From assembly GCA_030590525.1 (NCBI GenBank), contig JAUUYI010000080.1:1-8271 (forward strand): a stretch of DNA of 8,271 nucleotides, read 5' to 3'. The DNA comes from Sedimenticola sp. GTDB taxonomy: Bacteria > Pseudomonadota > Gammaproteobacteria > Chromatiales > Chromatiaceae. Under the pieces are notes generated by a model. It had not been told where the DNA came from and searched no databases. It saw only the letters and a program-made list of their open reading frames with translations. This document shows, piece after piece, positions 1 through 7,394 of this stretch; position 1 is the first letter of the stretch, and every line of letters begins with the position of its first letter. The translations under genes and the position numbers were made by a program.

Positions 1-264
1 GAGTGGGAACAGCCGGGTGGCCGGTTCCGGGTGCTGCGTTCCCCCAGCGACATCGAAGACTATGCGGCGGAAGTCCCCCCAATAGCCGGTACCATACTGG
101 CGTTCCACCGCAACGACCACTCCTATCATGGCTATAAAAGTTTCAAGGGCGAACGCCGCATGGTGCAGATGAGCTGGGTGAAGCCCAATCGTTTCGCCTG
201 GTACGCCCAGCAGCTGGCCCGTTTCGGTACCCATACAGCCAAGCGGATCTCACGCATGTTCTGA
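1..264 (+). CDS. 2-oxoglutarate/Fe(II)-dependent oxygenase-like protein, C-terminal fragment
   Basis: The frame is open from base 1 and ends at TGA 262-264, so this is the last 87 residues of a gene starting upstream. The visible part resembles the C-terminal half of a prolyl-4-hydroxylase-type double-stranded beta-helix oxygenase. The pattern P-x-x-G-T-I-L-A-F, then S-Y-H-G-Y, then G-E-R-R-M-V-Q-M-S-W is typical. His at codon 43 (127-129) would be the distal iron ligand, and an Arg of the E-R-R motif (154-159) would bind the 2-oxoglutarate carboxylate. The proximal H-x-D motif should lie upstream and cannot be checked. Family knowledge suggests hydroxylation of a protein or small-molecule side chain; the substrate is unknown. 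Some relatives sit in polysaccharide clusters, but nothing here shows that. A GTG at 31-33 could be misread as a start, but the frame is conserved-looking before it. Confidence 0.7.
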   Translation, partial: EWEQPGGRFRVLRSPSDIEDYAAEVPPIAGTILAFHRNDHSYHGYKSFKGERRMVQMSWVKPNRFAWYAQQLARFGTHTAKRISRMF

Positions 265-271
265 ACTTTCA

Positions 272-341
272 GGGAGGGGTGGCGGCCAGGGAAGGCGCCC
301 TTTCTGATGTGGTGGCCACCGCTGCAATCCCGGCCCCTCCC
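272..341. repeat. G-rich/C-rich inverted repeat between oxygenase and tRNA-Gly
   Basis: GGGAGGGG (272-279) and CCCCTCCC (334-341) are perfect 8-bp complements, with a competing inner pair GGTGGC (278-283) / GCCACC (315-320). There is no T-run after the outer arm, so it is not a textbook intrinsic terminator. It may still act as a weak or Rho-assisted stop for the oxygenase gene. The rest of this 123-bp gap shows only the possible tRNA promoter. Confidence 0.35.
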
Positions 342-368
342 GCTATGGTGATCCAGTCCGGTTTCTTG

Positions 369-374
369 TAGAAT
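369..374 (+). promoter_or_regulatory. Possible -10 box for tRNA-Gly
   Basis: TAGAAT matches TATAAT at five of six positions and lies 13 bases before the mature tRNA 5' end, a usual distance for a short tRNA leader. The expected -35 position (346-351, TGGTGA) is a poor match, so only the -10 is supported. Confidence 0.4.
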
Positions 375-387
375 CCAGACCTGTGTC

Positions 388-461
388 GCGGGTGTGGTTC
401 AATGGTAGAACCTCAGCTTCCCAAGCTGATGACGTGGGTTCGATTCCCATCACCCGCTCCA
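388..461 (+). tRNA. glyU: tRNA-Gly, anticodon CCC
   Basis: A full cloverleaf can be folded by eye. The acceptor stem GCGGGTG (388-394) pairs with CACCCGC (451-457), followed by discriminator T and an encoded CCA (459-461). The anticodon stem TCAGC/GCTGA encloses the loop TTCCCAA, giving anticodon CCC, which reads GGG codons. The T-loop GTTCGATTC is canonical. It is very close to the E. coli glyU-type tRNA. It stands alone, with no second tRNA nearby. Its reverse complement creates spurious open frames that are often mis-annotated as proteins. Confidence 0.95.
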
Positions 462-498
462 GTTTCGATTTCCCTGTTCCATCCGCCCCCCCTGTTCT

Positions 499-537
499 GC
501 GTCTCTGTGTTCCCGGTGCTTTTCCACGGAGAGACGC
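499..537. repeat. Inverted repeat downstream of tRNA-Gly (possible dispersed intergenic repeat)
   Basis: GCGTCTCT (499-506) is perfectly complementary to AGAGACGC (530-537), and an inner GTG/CAC pair extends the stem past a two-base bulge. No T-tract follows, so terminator function for the tRNA is uncertain. The flanking text (TCTGCGTCTCTGTGTTC) resembles a CTCTGTGT-type sequence that recurs between genes in many bacterial genomes; that likeness is from memory. Confidence 0.4.
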
Positions 538-556
538 TCCTCTCGTGAAGGGCGTG

Positions 557-562
557 TATAAT
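557..562 (+). promoter_or_regulatory. Possible -10 box for the mscS-like operon
   Basis: A perfect TATAAT lies about 145 bases before the MscS-like start codon. No good TTGACA-like hexamer is present 16-18 bases upstream, so this would be a -35-weak or activator-dependent promoter. A TTGACA at 682-687 is too close to the start codon to have a useful -10. Confidence 0.35.
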
Positions 563-579
563 CCATGACTTGCCCGCGG

Positions 580-666
580 AGGCATGTGTTTGAATGCCTT
601 GCTGTAGCATGATCGAGCTGTACAGCAGTCGGCTCTGGCTTCGAAAAGGGCTTCTGCAAGCCGAAG
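580..666. repeat. Tandem stem-loops in the leader of the mscS-like gene
   Basis: Three successive inverted repeats fill the leader. AGGCAT/ATGCCT occupies 580-585 and 594-599 with an 8-base loop. TGCTGTA/TACAGCA occupies 600-606 and 621-627. GGCTT/AAGCC occupies 649-653 and 658-662, flanked by CTTC/GAAG at 639-642 and 663-666. If transcription starts near 570 the mRNA leader would be folded along most of its length. I cannot match it to a known riboswitch. Confidence 0.4.
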
Positions 667-705
667 TCTTTGATGTTCCAATTGACAATTGAGAGAGATA
701 GATCC

Positions 706-2217
706 ATGAACTATAGATTATCCACGCAGATTCTTCTGGTTGTTTTGCTACTGTTCTCAGCCAGTTGGCTCTCCGCCGCTGAGGCCTCGTCAAAAGCCGA
801 TAAGAAAGCAGAGGCCGTCACGATCGCAGATCCCGATATACCGGTCGATGAGTTGGAGATTGTGCTCAATCCCATGACCGAGGACGAGCTTTTCGTTGAG
901 GCCGATGGTTGGCTCGGGCTGGTCAAGAAGGCCTCGCAGGATGTCAGCACAGAGAAGTTGAAGGTCAAGAAAGAGAGCGAGGCAATCGAGGCGGCGCAGG
1001 CCGAGCAGCAGGAGACGAAAGGAAAGGAGCACGAGGCCGCCGAAAAGGTCGAAGAGGCCAAACAGGAAGAGAAGGCCGAGGTGCTGGACAAGGTCACCGA
1101 ACTGCGGGGGATACGGACTGCCCGTATCGACCGGCTCAACGCGGTGCTCGCGGCGATCAACGACAAGATCGGGCTGGGCGAGAATGCTGTCGAACAGGAT
1201 AAGGTGCTGCCCTACCGGCGCTATATCGATACGGTCAGCGGGATAAAGGTCGATGTCACCGACTGGCATGCCGCATCGACCACCATCCTGGGCTGGCTCA
1301 CATCGACGGAGGGAGGTCTTCGCTGGGCCAGGAATATATCAATATTCATAGCCACCCTTGTCGCGTTCTGGATTCTGGCCAAGCTGGTGAGCCGGGCGGT
1401 CAGCAAAGGGCTCTCCACCATCGGCAGTCTCTCGGTGCTTCTGACCAAGTTCATTATCTCCATGGCCCGTCGGGTGATTATGTTTATCGGTATCCTGGTG
1501 GCGTTGGCGGCGCTGGAGGTAAATGTCGGGCCGCTGCTGGCAGTGATTGGCGCCGCCGGTTTCGTGGTCGCTTTTGCCCTGCAGAACACCCTCTCGAACT
1601 TTGCCAGCGGTATCATGATCATGTTCTACCGCCCCTTCGATGTAGATGACGTCATCGACGTATCTGGTATTGCGGGCAAGGTCAAATCCATGAACCTGGT
1701 CAGCACTTCAGTAATGACCTTCGACAACAAACTGATGATCGTGCCCAACAACGACATCTGGGGCAATGTCATCACCAACGCTACCGGCAGTGACCAGCGC
1801 CGGGTCGATCTCACCTTCGGTATAGGCTATGAGGATGATATAACCAAGGCGCAGAAGGTGCTGGAGGAGATCGTAGCCGAGCACCCGCTGGTACTGAAGG
1901 ATCCTGCAACGGTGGTTCGGCTGCACGAACTGGCGGACTCCTCGGTCAACTTCGTCTGTCGCCCCTGGGTCAGGACGGAAGATTACTGGACGGTCTACTG
2001 GGATGTGACCCGGATGGTGAAGGAGCGCTTCGATGCAGAGGGTATCTCCATCCCCTATCCTCAGCGTGATGTGCATATCCTGGCCGATAAGCCACTGCTG
2101 GCGACCCTGCCCCCGCTCCAGGAGGCCTGGGTTTCGACTGGCCAAAAGGAGGCTGGCGCCAGGCAGTCGGAGAAGCAGTCCGGCCTGGAAGCGGATGACG
2201 ACAACAGCGGGGGATAG
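706..2217 (+). CDS. MscS-family mechanosensitive ion channel with N-terminal coiled-coil extension
   Basis: A 503-residue channel protein predicted to sit in the inner membrane and release solutes on hypo-osmotic shock. I chose ATG 706 because GAGAGAGA lies at a good distance and a clear signal peptide follows (hydrophobic I9-F17, cleavage likely after A25 or A27). A TTG at 670 is open but would bury that signal. Residues about 80-140 are rich in Glu, Lys, Ala and Gln and look like a periplasmic coiled coil. Membrane helices lie near 209-231, 250-273 and 274-306. The last is the pore helix: G-A-A-G-F-V-V-A-F-A-L-Q-N-T-L-S-N-F-A-S-G matches the MscS TM3 pattern. The MscS beta domain (Y-R-P-F-D, I-V-P-N-N) and C-terminal alpha/beta domain follow. 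E. coli MscS has 286 residues, so this is an extended member. It probably shares a transcript with the two genes after it. Confidence 0.93.
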   Translation: MNYRLSTQILLVVLLLFSASWLSAAEASSKADKKAEAVTIADPDIPVDELEIVLNPMTEDELFVEADGWLGLVKKASQDVSTEKLKVKKESEAIEAAQAEQQETKGKEHEAAEKVEEAKQEEKAEVLDKVTELRGIRTARIDRLNAVLAAINDKIGLGENAVEQDKVLPYRRYIDTVSGIKVDVTDWHAASTTILGWLTSTEGGLRWARNISIFIATLVAFWILAKLVSRAVSKGLSTIGSLSVLLTKFIISMARRVIMFIGILVALAALEVNVGPLLAVIGAAGFVVAFALQNTLSNFASGIMIMFYRPFDVDDVIDVSGIAGKVKSMNLVSTSVMTFDNKLMIVPNNDIWGNVITNATGSDQRRVDLTFGIGYEDDITKAQKVLEEIVAEHPLVLKDPATVVRLHELADSSVNFVCRPWVRTEDYWTVYWDVTRMVKERFDAEGISIPYPQRDVHILADKPLLATLPPLQEAWVSTGQKEAGARQSEKQSGLEADDDNSGG

Positions 2218-2225
2218 CGTAGCGC

Positions 2226-2531
2226 TTGAAGCCCCTTTATCAGGCCAGAGATCGGATCGAGGCCCAACTGCTCAAGGACTTTCTCGGCGGGTACCACATC
2301 AGGGTCCTGGTCCAGGGGGAATACCTGAGCGGTGCCGCCGGCGAGTTGCCGGTGATCCAGTTTCCCCAGCTGTGGGCGCTGGAGGATCGTGATTATGATC
2401 GGGCGAGAGAGCTTATCGGGCTGTTTCTGGAACGTGATACGGGTGATGATCCGTGGCAATGTCAAAAGTGTGGGGAATGGATTGAGCCGCAGTTTCAGAT
2501 TTGCTGGAATTGTGCTACTAAGAGAGTATAA
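2226..2531 (+). CDS. DUF2007-type small protein with C-terminal zinc ribbon
   Basis: A 101-residue protein starting at TTG, 8 bases after the channel gene's stop; GGGGGA (2209-2214) is a loose ribosome site. Residues 1-70 fit the DUF2007 'putative signal transducing protein' fold: Y-Q-A-x-D-x-I-E-A-Q-L-L-K-D-F-L, then a G-E-Y-L-S-G-A-A-G-E-L-P segment. Residues 79-96 carry C-x2-C-x10-C-x2-C (C79, C82, C93, C96), a probable zinc ribbon. The family's biochemical role is not established. The tight spacing suggests translational coupling to the MscS-like gene, but a functional link is inference. No signal peptide is present, so it should be cytoplasmic. Confidence 0.8.
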   Translation: MKPLYQARDRIEAQLLKDFLGGYHIRVLVQGEYLSGAAGELPVIQFPQLWALEDRDYDRARELIGLFLERDTGDDPWQCQKCGEWIEPQFQICWNCATKRV

Positions 2532-2552
2532 AACCCGCACCGAGGATGAGCA

Positions 2553-2581
2553 GACCAGCTGTTCAGCTGCGTTGTCTGGTC
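2553..2581. repeat. Small inverted repeat between DUF2007 and AsmA genes
   Basis: GACCAG (2553-2558) and CTGGTC (2576-2581) could form a 6-bp stem. Between them the sequence AGCTG occurs twice. There is no T-run, so a terminator is unlikely; it could modulate readthrough or mRNA processing before the AsmA gene. Confidence 0.3.
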
Positions 2582-2612
2582 GGCGCTGAGTAAGGTAGAA
2601 GAGAGGTTTGTA

Positions 2613-4718
2613 ATGGGCAGAGTGTTCAAATATCTGGGCTGGCTGATTGGCCTGGTGTTATTACTGATTGTTGCGGCCGTGGTGATCTTGCCGATGGTGA
2701 TCGACCCCAATGATTTCAAGGATCAGATCATCTCCAGGGTCGAGCAGGAGACAGGGCGGGATCTGAAGATCGATGGTGATCTGAAGCTGTCGGTATTTCC
2801 CTGGCTTGGTATCGAGATCGAGGGCCTGGAGCTGGGCAACGCCAAAGGTTTTGGCTCAGAGCCATTTGCGGCAGTGAAGCGTGCGGCGGTACGGGTGAAG
2901 CTGATGCCACTGCTCAGCCGCGAGCTGGAGGTGGATTCCATTGGCCTGGATGGGCTGGTGCTGAACCTCTCCCGAGCCAAGGAGGGTCGCAGCAACTGGG
3001 CAGACCTGCAGAAGGACGAGACCTCAGAAGCGGAGCCCAGCGGCTCCACCAGCAAAGAGGAATCCAGTGATGAACTCCCGTCGCTGGCCATTGGTGGCAT
3101 CGATATCGCCGACGCAAAGGTAAGTTGGGACGATCGGCAGAGCGGACAGCAGTTTGTCATCGACAGATTCAACCTGAAGAGCGGGACGATCGTCATCGGT
3201 CGTCCGGTAGATCTGCAGCTGGAGTTTCTATTCGAAAACAGCGACCCCCAGCTCGAGGCAGAGATCGAACTGGTGGGCCAGGTGACGCTGAACGAGTCGG
3301 CGGAGCGGGTGGATATTCACGGGTTGAAACTGAAGCTGGTAGCGAAGGGAGAGACGCTTCCGGCTGGAAAGGCCGAGTTTGAGCTTGCCAGCGACCTCAG
3401 CATGACCCTGGATGGCCGACAGCTGGAGGTCAGGGGGTTACAGTTCAACGCCGGGAAATTACAGCTCTCGGGTGATCTGAAAGGGCAGAATCTCGGCACC
3501 GCACCCGCATTCGACGGAAACCTCAGACTGGCAGAGTTAGATCTGCGCCAGTGGCTGATCGACCAGGGGCTTCCCGTCCCGGTCACCACGGATCCAGCCG
3601 TACTGACCCGGGTCAGCGCCCAGGCGGCATTGAAGGTGAAGGCCGGGGTGACGCATATTGAACCGCTCGAGATACAGCTGGATGAGAGTCGGCTCGATGG
3701 CTCAGTGAAGCTGCAGGGCGCCGCGATCGGTTTCAACCTGAAACTGGATGAGATCGATCTGGATCGGTACCTGCCGCCACCAGAAGAGAAGGGTGAGGCC
3801 ACTCCGGCCACCGATCCCAAACCTGCCGCTGCCAGTGGCGCCGAAAAAAATGAGGCACTGCTGCCGGTAGAGACCCTGCGTCAGCTGGACCTGAACGGGG
3901 TGCTCAGTATCGGCAGGATCCGGGTCATGAAACTGCTGGCGGAAGAGATAGATCTGACTGTGAAAGCCAGCGAGGGCCATCTGAGCCTGGATAAACAGAT
4001 AAAAAGATTTTACCAGGGAAGTTACAAAGGCAGCCTGGGGCTGGACGTAAGGGGCAAGGTGCCGCTGATCAACGTGGGCAGCGCGGGCAGTGGGATTGTG
4101 ATCGGTCCGTTGCTCAAGGACCTTTCGGGAGAGGATCGGCTGACCGGGAAAGGGCGCTTCGATGCCAGGCTCAAAACCCGGGGCAACAGCGTCGAAGCCA
4201 TCAAGGCGGCGTTGGGTGGGAAGCTGAATTTCCGGTTTGAGGACGGGGCGGTAAAAGGGTTCAATCTTGCCAACACCATTCGGGAGGCGAAAGCCCGCTT
4301 TAAGGGTGAACCCCTGCCGCCGAGCAATGGGCCGGTACAAACCGACTTTTCTGAGATCAGCGCCTCGGCTGTCATTGACAAGGGTATTCTCGACAACCGG
4401 GATCTGCTGGCCAAATCCCCCTACCTGCGGGTGAACGGGGCAGGTCAGGTGAACCTGGTAAAGGAGACGCTGGACTATACTGTCAAAGTGGTTATCGTTA
4501 AAACCGCCAAAGGGAAGGGCGGAAAAGATCTGCAACAGCTGAAGGGAATACCGATTCCCATTCACCTGACCGGGTCCTATCTTTCCCCCAAACTTGATGT
4601 CGCGTGGGGTGAGGTATTGACGGGGACTCAGAAAGCGAAGCTGGAAGAGAAAAAAGAAAAATACCAGCAGAAACTCGAGAAGAAGCTGGAGAAAAAGTTG
4701 TTTAAATTGTTTAATTGA
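2613..4718 (+). CDS. AsmA family protein
   Basis: A 701-residue envelope protein. ATG 2613 is preceded by GAGAGG (2601-2606) at six bases. One N-terminal membrane helix (about residues 8-29) anchors it in the inner membrane with the bulk in the periplasm. The segment after it (I-D-P-N-D-F-K, then D-L-K-L-S-V-F-P-W-L-G-I-E-I) is the AsmA N-terminal signature. Low-complexity linkers lie at about 135-157 and 387-417. The C-terminal AsmA domain begins near 488 (G-I-V-I-G-P-L-L-K-D-L) and continues through D-G-A-V-K-G-F-N-L-A. The protein ends in a Lys/Glu-rich helix at about 674-701. AsmA relatives are linked to outer-membrane assembly and to bridge-like lipid transport across the periplasm; which role this one has is unknown. 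It is probably last in the operon with the MscS-like gene, 81 bases after DUF2007. E. coli AsmA is slightly shorter. Confidence 0.9.
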   Translation: MGRVFKYLGWLIGLVLLLIVAAVVILPMVIDPNDFKDQIISRVEQETGRDLKIDGDLKLSVFPWLGIEIEGLELGNAKGFGSEPFAAVKRAAVRVKLMPLLSRELEVDSIGLDGLVLNLSRAKEGRSNWADLQKDETSEAEPSGSTSKEESSDELPSLAIGGIDIADAKVSWDDRQSGQQFVIDRFNLKSGTIVIGRPVDLQLEFLFENSDPQLEAEIELVGQVTLNESAERVDIHGLKLKLVAKGETLPAGKAEFELASDLSMTLDGRQLEVRGLQFNAGKLQLSGDLKGQNLGTAPAFDGNLRLAELDLRQWLIDQGLPVPVTTDPAVLTRVSAQAALKVKAGVTHIEPLEIQLDESRLDGSVKLQGAAIGFNLKLDEIDLDRYLPPPEEKGEATPATDPKPAAASGAEKNEALLPVETLRQLDLNGVLSIGRIRVMKLLAEEIDLTVKASEGHLSLDKQIKRFYQGSYKGSLGLDVRGKVPLINVGSAGSGIVIGPLLKDLSGEDRLTGKGRFDARLKTRGNSVEAIKAALGGKLNFRFEDGAVKGFNLANTIREAKARFKGEPLPPSNGPVQTDFSEISASAVIDKGILDNRDLLAKSPYLRVNGAGQVNLVKETLDYTVKVVIVKTAKGKGGKDLQQLKGIPIPIHLTGSYLSPKLDVAWGEVLTGTQKAKLEEKKEKYQQKLEKKLEKKLFKLFN

Positions 4719-4732
4719 AGCGAGTCTGCTGT

Positions 4733-4764
4733 TTGAGAAGTATCTGCTGAACCCTTACTATAAT
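4733..4764 (+). promoter_or_regulatory. Possible promoter for the alanine-zipper lipoprotein
   Basis: A perfect TATAAT (4759-4764) has TTGAGA (4733-4738) upstream, but the 20-base spacer is longer than ideal. Transcription would start near 4771, at a short palindrome CCCT-GTC-AGGG (4774-4784), and leave a 5' leader of about 160 bases containing the REP-like element. Two copies of TCTGCTG (4725-4731 and 4743-4749) bracket the -35. Confidence 0.4.
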
Positions 4765-4841
4765 GTATGGGGTCCCTGTCAGGGTGGCAGTGATTGAAAC
4801 AGTAACTTTTCGATAAGCCCGGGCAGGAATCTAAAAAGGTA

Positions 4842-4869
4842 GGGTGGATCAAGCGGAGCGGATCCACCG
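4842..4869. repeat. REP-like palindromic element
   Basis: GGTGGATC (4843-4850) and GATCCACC (4861-4868) form a perfect 8-bp stem around AAGCGGAGCG. The whole resembles the GGGTGGATAAGCG...CATCCACC class of repeated extragenic palindromes that I recall from many gammaproteobacterial genomes. It is nested in a second pair, GCCCGG (4817-4822) / CCGGGC (4867-4872). Such elements are typically mobilised by REP-associated transposases; no such gene is in this window and only one copy is present. Confidence 0.6.
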
Positions 4870-4930
4870 GGCCTGTTTGCCAAGGGTTATTGAGAAAAAT
4901 TAACGGCGGGATAATTAGGGAGATCATCAC

Positions 4931-5215
4931 ATGTCCAAGAAAGGTTTACTCAAGTTGTCAGCAATGGCACTGGCGCTGGGGTTGATAACCGGCTGTGCCA
5001 CCACCGACGAACTGAACGCAGTGAAGGCCCAGGCGGCGAAAGCCCAGGAGACGGCAGATGCTGCACTGGCTGCCGCCAATGAAGCAAATGCCAATGCCGA
5101 TGTCGCAAATGCACACGCGGAGGCTGCCATGGATGTGGGCAATGCAGCCCAGAGTGCAGCCGACAACTGCTCCGAACGCCGTGACAGAATGATGAAAAAG
5201 GCGATGGCCAAGTAG
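4931..5215 (+). CDS. Lpp/OprI-type alanine-zipper outer-membrane lipoprotein
   Basis: A 94-residue lipoprotein preceded by AGGGAG (4917-4922). The N-terminus has K3-K4, a hydrophobic stretch and the lipobox I-T-G-C, so C22 should be lipidated after signal peptidase II cleavage. The mature 73 residues are dominated by Ala with regular spacing of A-x2-A-x3-A type, as in the trimeric alanine zipper of Lpp and OprI. The C-terminus is basic and ends in Lys (R-D-R-M-M-K-K-A-M-A-K). In E. coli Lpp the terminal Lys is the residue joined to peptidoglycan by L,D-transpeptidases. It is longer than E. coli mature Lpp (58 residues). A cysteine at residue 80 is unusual for classic Lpp. Likely role: tethering or spacing of the outer membrane. 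It has its own strong terminator, which suits an abundant transcript. Confidence 0.85.
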   Translation: MSKKGLLKLSAMALALGLITGCATTDELNAVKAQAAKAQETADAALAAANEANANADVANAHAEAAMDVGNAAQSAADNCSERRDRMMKKAMAK

Positions 5216-5230
5216 GCTTCACCCGGCCAG

Positions 5231-5272
5231 AAAACCCCGGCAGTCGCTGCAGCGGTTGCCGGGGTTTTTTTT
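5231..5272 (+). terminator. Strong intrinsic terminator of the lipoprotein gene, shared with the convergent gene
   Basis: The 12-base arm AAAACCCCGGCA (5231-5242) pairs perfectly with TGCCGGGGTTTT (5257-5268). Two wobble pairs and CGCT/AGCG extend the stem inward. Eight T residues run from 5265 to 5272. The TAA stop of the minus-strand L,D-transpeptidase (5273-5271) overlaps the T-tract. The A-run at 5231-5234 gives a four-U tract on the other strand, so it may work in both directions. Confidence 0.95.
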
Positions 5273-6272
5273 ATCTGCTTTGCTCGTTCAGCGTGGGAAC
5301 CGCAAAACGGCTGCCCTGTGCACCACTCCTGGCCATTGTCACGGGAACAGGGTACCCCAGATGCTCGACGACCGCCTCTTTGAGGTTGTCCCAGTCCGGT
5401 TCGAACTTCCGTCCTTTTAAGCTGGCGACCACGGCACTGACCAATGGTGTGAGATTGATCACTGCCTGGCTGCCCGGTTCGGTCAGCGGCGAATGTGCCT
5501 CGATCAACAATGCCCCACCCGCCCAGCCCGTCTTATAGGGGAGATCGACGATATTGATCGATGTGCCGACGGGGAGCCTGGGGAACAGGGCAGCGATGTC
5601 TTCCGGGTAGAGCCGAATGCAGCCGTGACTGACTCGCATGCCCACTCCGTAAGGCTTGTTGGTGCCATGCAGCAGGTATCCCGGCATGCTCAAATAGACG
5701 GCGTAATCACCGAGCGGATTGTCCGGTCCCGCCTCGATGACAAGGGGCAGCGGAGTGCCCGCTGCTTCAGCCTCCCGTCGGATAGACTCTGGTGGGCGCC
5801 AGGCGGGGTTTTTCCGCTTGCGTACAACCCGGGCACTGCCGGTGGGTGTTGACCATCCCTCCCGGCCGATGCCCAGGGGGTGAGTGATGACCCGGTTCTC
5901 TCCCTTCGGATAGTAGTAGAGCCGCATTTCCGGTAGATTGATGACCACCCCCTTCCGCGGGGTGGGAGGCAGAATATGGCGTGTGGGCACCAGGACCTCG
6001 GTGCCTTCTCCCGGGAGCCAGGGGTCGATCCCGGGGTTGGCATCGACCAGTTCCTGGTAACCCAGGTCATAGGTCCGGGCGATATCCGAGAAGGTGTCCG
6101 CATAGTGGGCGGTGACCGACTGGACCTCCCCCACCACGTCTTCTCCCGGTGGTGGGAGCGGAAAGCTGGTGGCGCTGCCCTGGAGCGGAAGCCACAGCAG
6201 GGAGAGCCGAAAGGCGCCGGTCACCAGCGCCCGCAGCCCTGAGAATCGGGAGCGGATGAGAGTTTGTAGCAT
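5271..6272 (-). CDS. L,D-transpeptidase (YkuD domain) with LysM-like domain
   Basis: A 333-residue periplasmic enzyme of the ErfK/YbiS/YcfS type. These form 3-3 peptidoglycan cross-links or join lipoproteins to meso-diaminopimelate. The N-terminus has a basic stretch followed by a hydrophobic signal (about 21-36, ending G-S-A-T-S). Residues about 50-97 form a LysM-like peptidoglycan-binding domain ([17 protein letters not shown]). The YkuD domain runs from about 108 to 243 with H202-G-T-N and the catalytic S-H216-G-C218-I-R. A C-terminal extension of about 90 residues is not recognised. The ATG at 6272 has no clear Shine-Dalgarno; GTG at codon 17 (6224) would still leave a signal-like segment. 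The gene converges on the alanine-zipper lipoprotein, a plausible substrate. Confidence 0.92.
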   Translation of the reverse strand: MLQTLIRSRFSGLRALVTGAFRLSLLWLPLQGSATSFPLPPPGEDVVGEVQSVTAHYADTFSDIARTYDLGYQELVDANPGIDPWLPGEGTEVLVPTRHILPPTPRKGVVINLPEMRLYYYPKGENRVITHPLGIGREGWSTPTGSARVVRKRKNPAWRPPESIRREAEAAGTPLPLVIEAGPDNPLGDYAVYLSMPGYLLHGTNKPYGVGMRVSHGCIRLYPEDIAALFPRLPVGTSINIVDLPYKTGWAGGALLIEAHSPLTEPGSQAVINLTPLVSAVVASLKGRKFEPDWDNLKEAVVEHLGYPVPVTMARSGAQGSRFAVPTLNEQSR

Positions 6273-6278
6273 GAGGCG

Positions 6279-7390
<1,112 letters not shown>

Positions 7391-7394
<4 letters not shown>

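Noticed and set aside
343..681. Minus-strand open frame across tRNA-Gly containing M-G-I-E-P-T-S-S-A-W-E-A-E
   Set aside because: This peptide is the familiar translation of an antisense tRNA-Gly; it is a spurious protein. The overlapping minus-strand frame containing G-N-R-T-H-V-I-S-L-G is the same kind of artefact.
682..687. Perfect TTGACA just upstream of the MscS-like gene
   Set aside because: A matching -10 would fall on the start codon at about 705-710, so it cannot drive the annotated start.
670..705. Twelve-codon N-terminal extension of the MscS-like gene from TTG 670
   Set aside because: It would place charged residues ahead of a clear signal peptide and skip the better ribosome site before ATG 706.
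711..1269. Long minus-strand frames opposite the MscS-like gene
   Set aside because: They are low-complexity shadows (Ser/Leu-rich) of a high-GC coding strand; the plus strand has clear MscS motifs.
3702..4565. 287-codon minus-strand frame opposite the AsmA gene
   Set aside because: It has no recognisable domain, and the opposite strand carries a continuous AsmA protein.
4763..4816. 17-codon open frame overlapping the putative lipoprotein promoter
   Set aside because: There is no ribosome site and its start lies inside the -10 hexamer.
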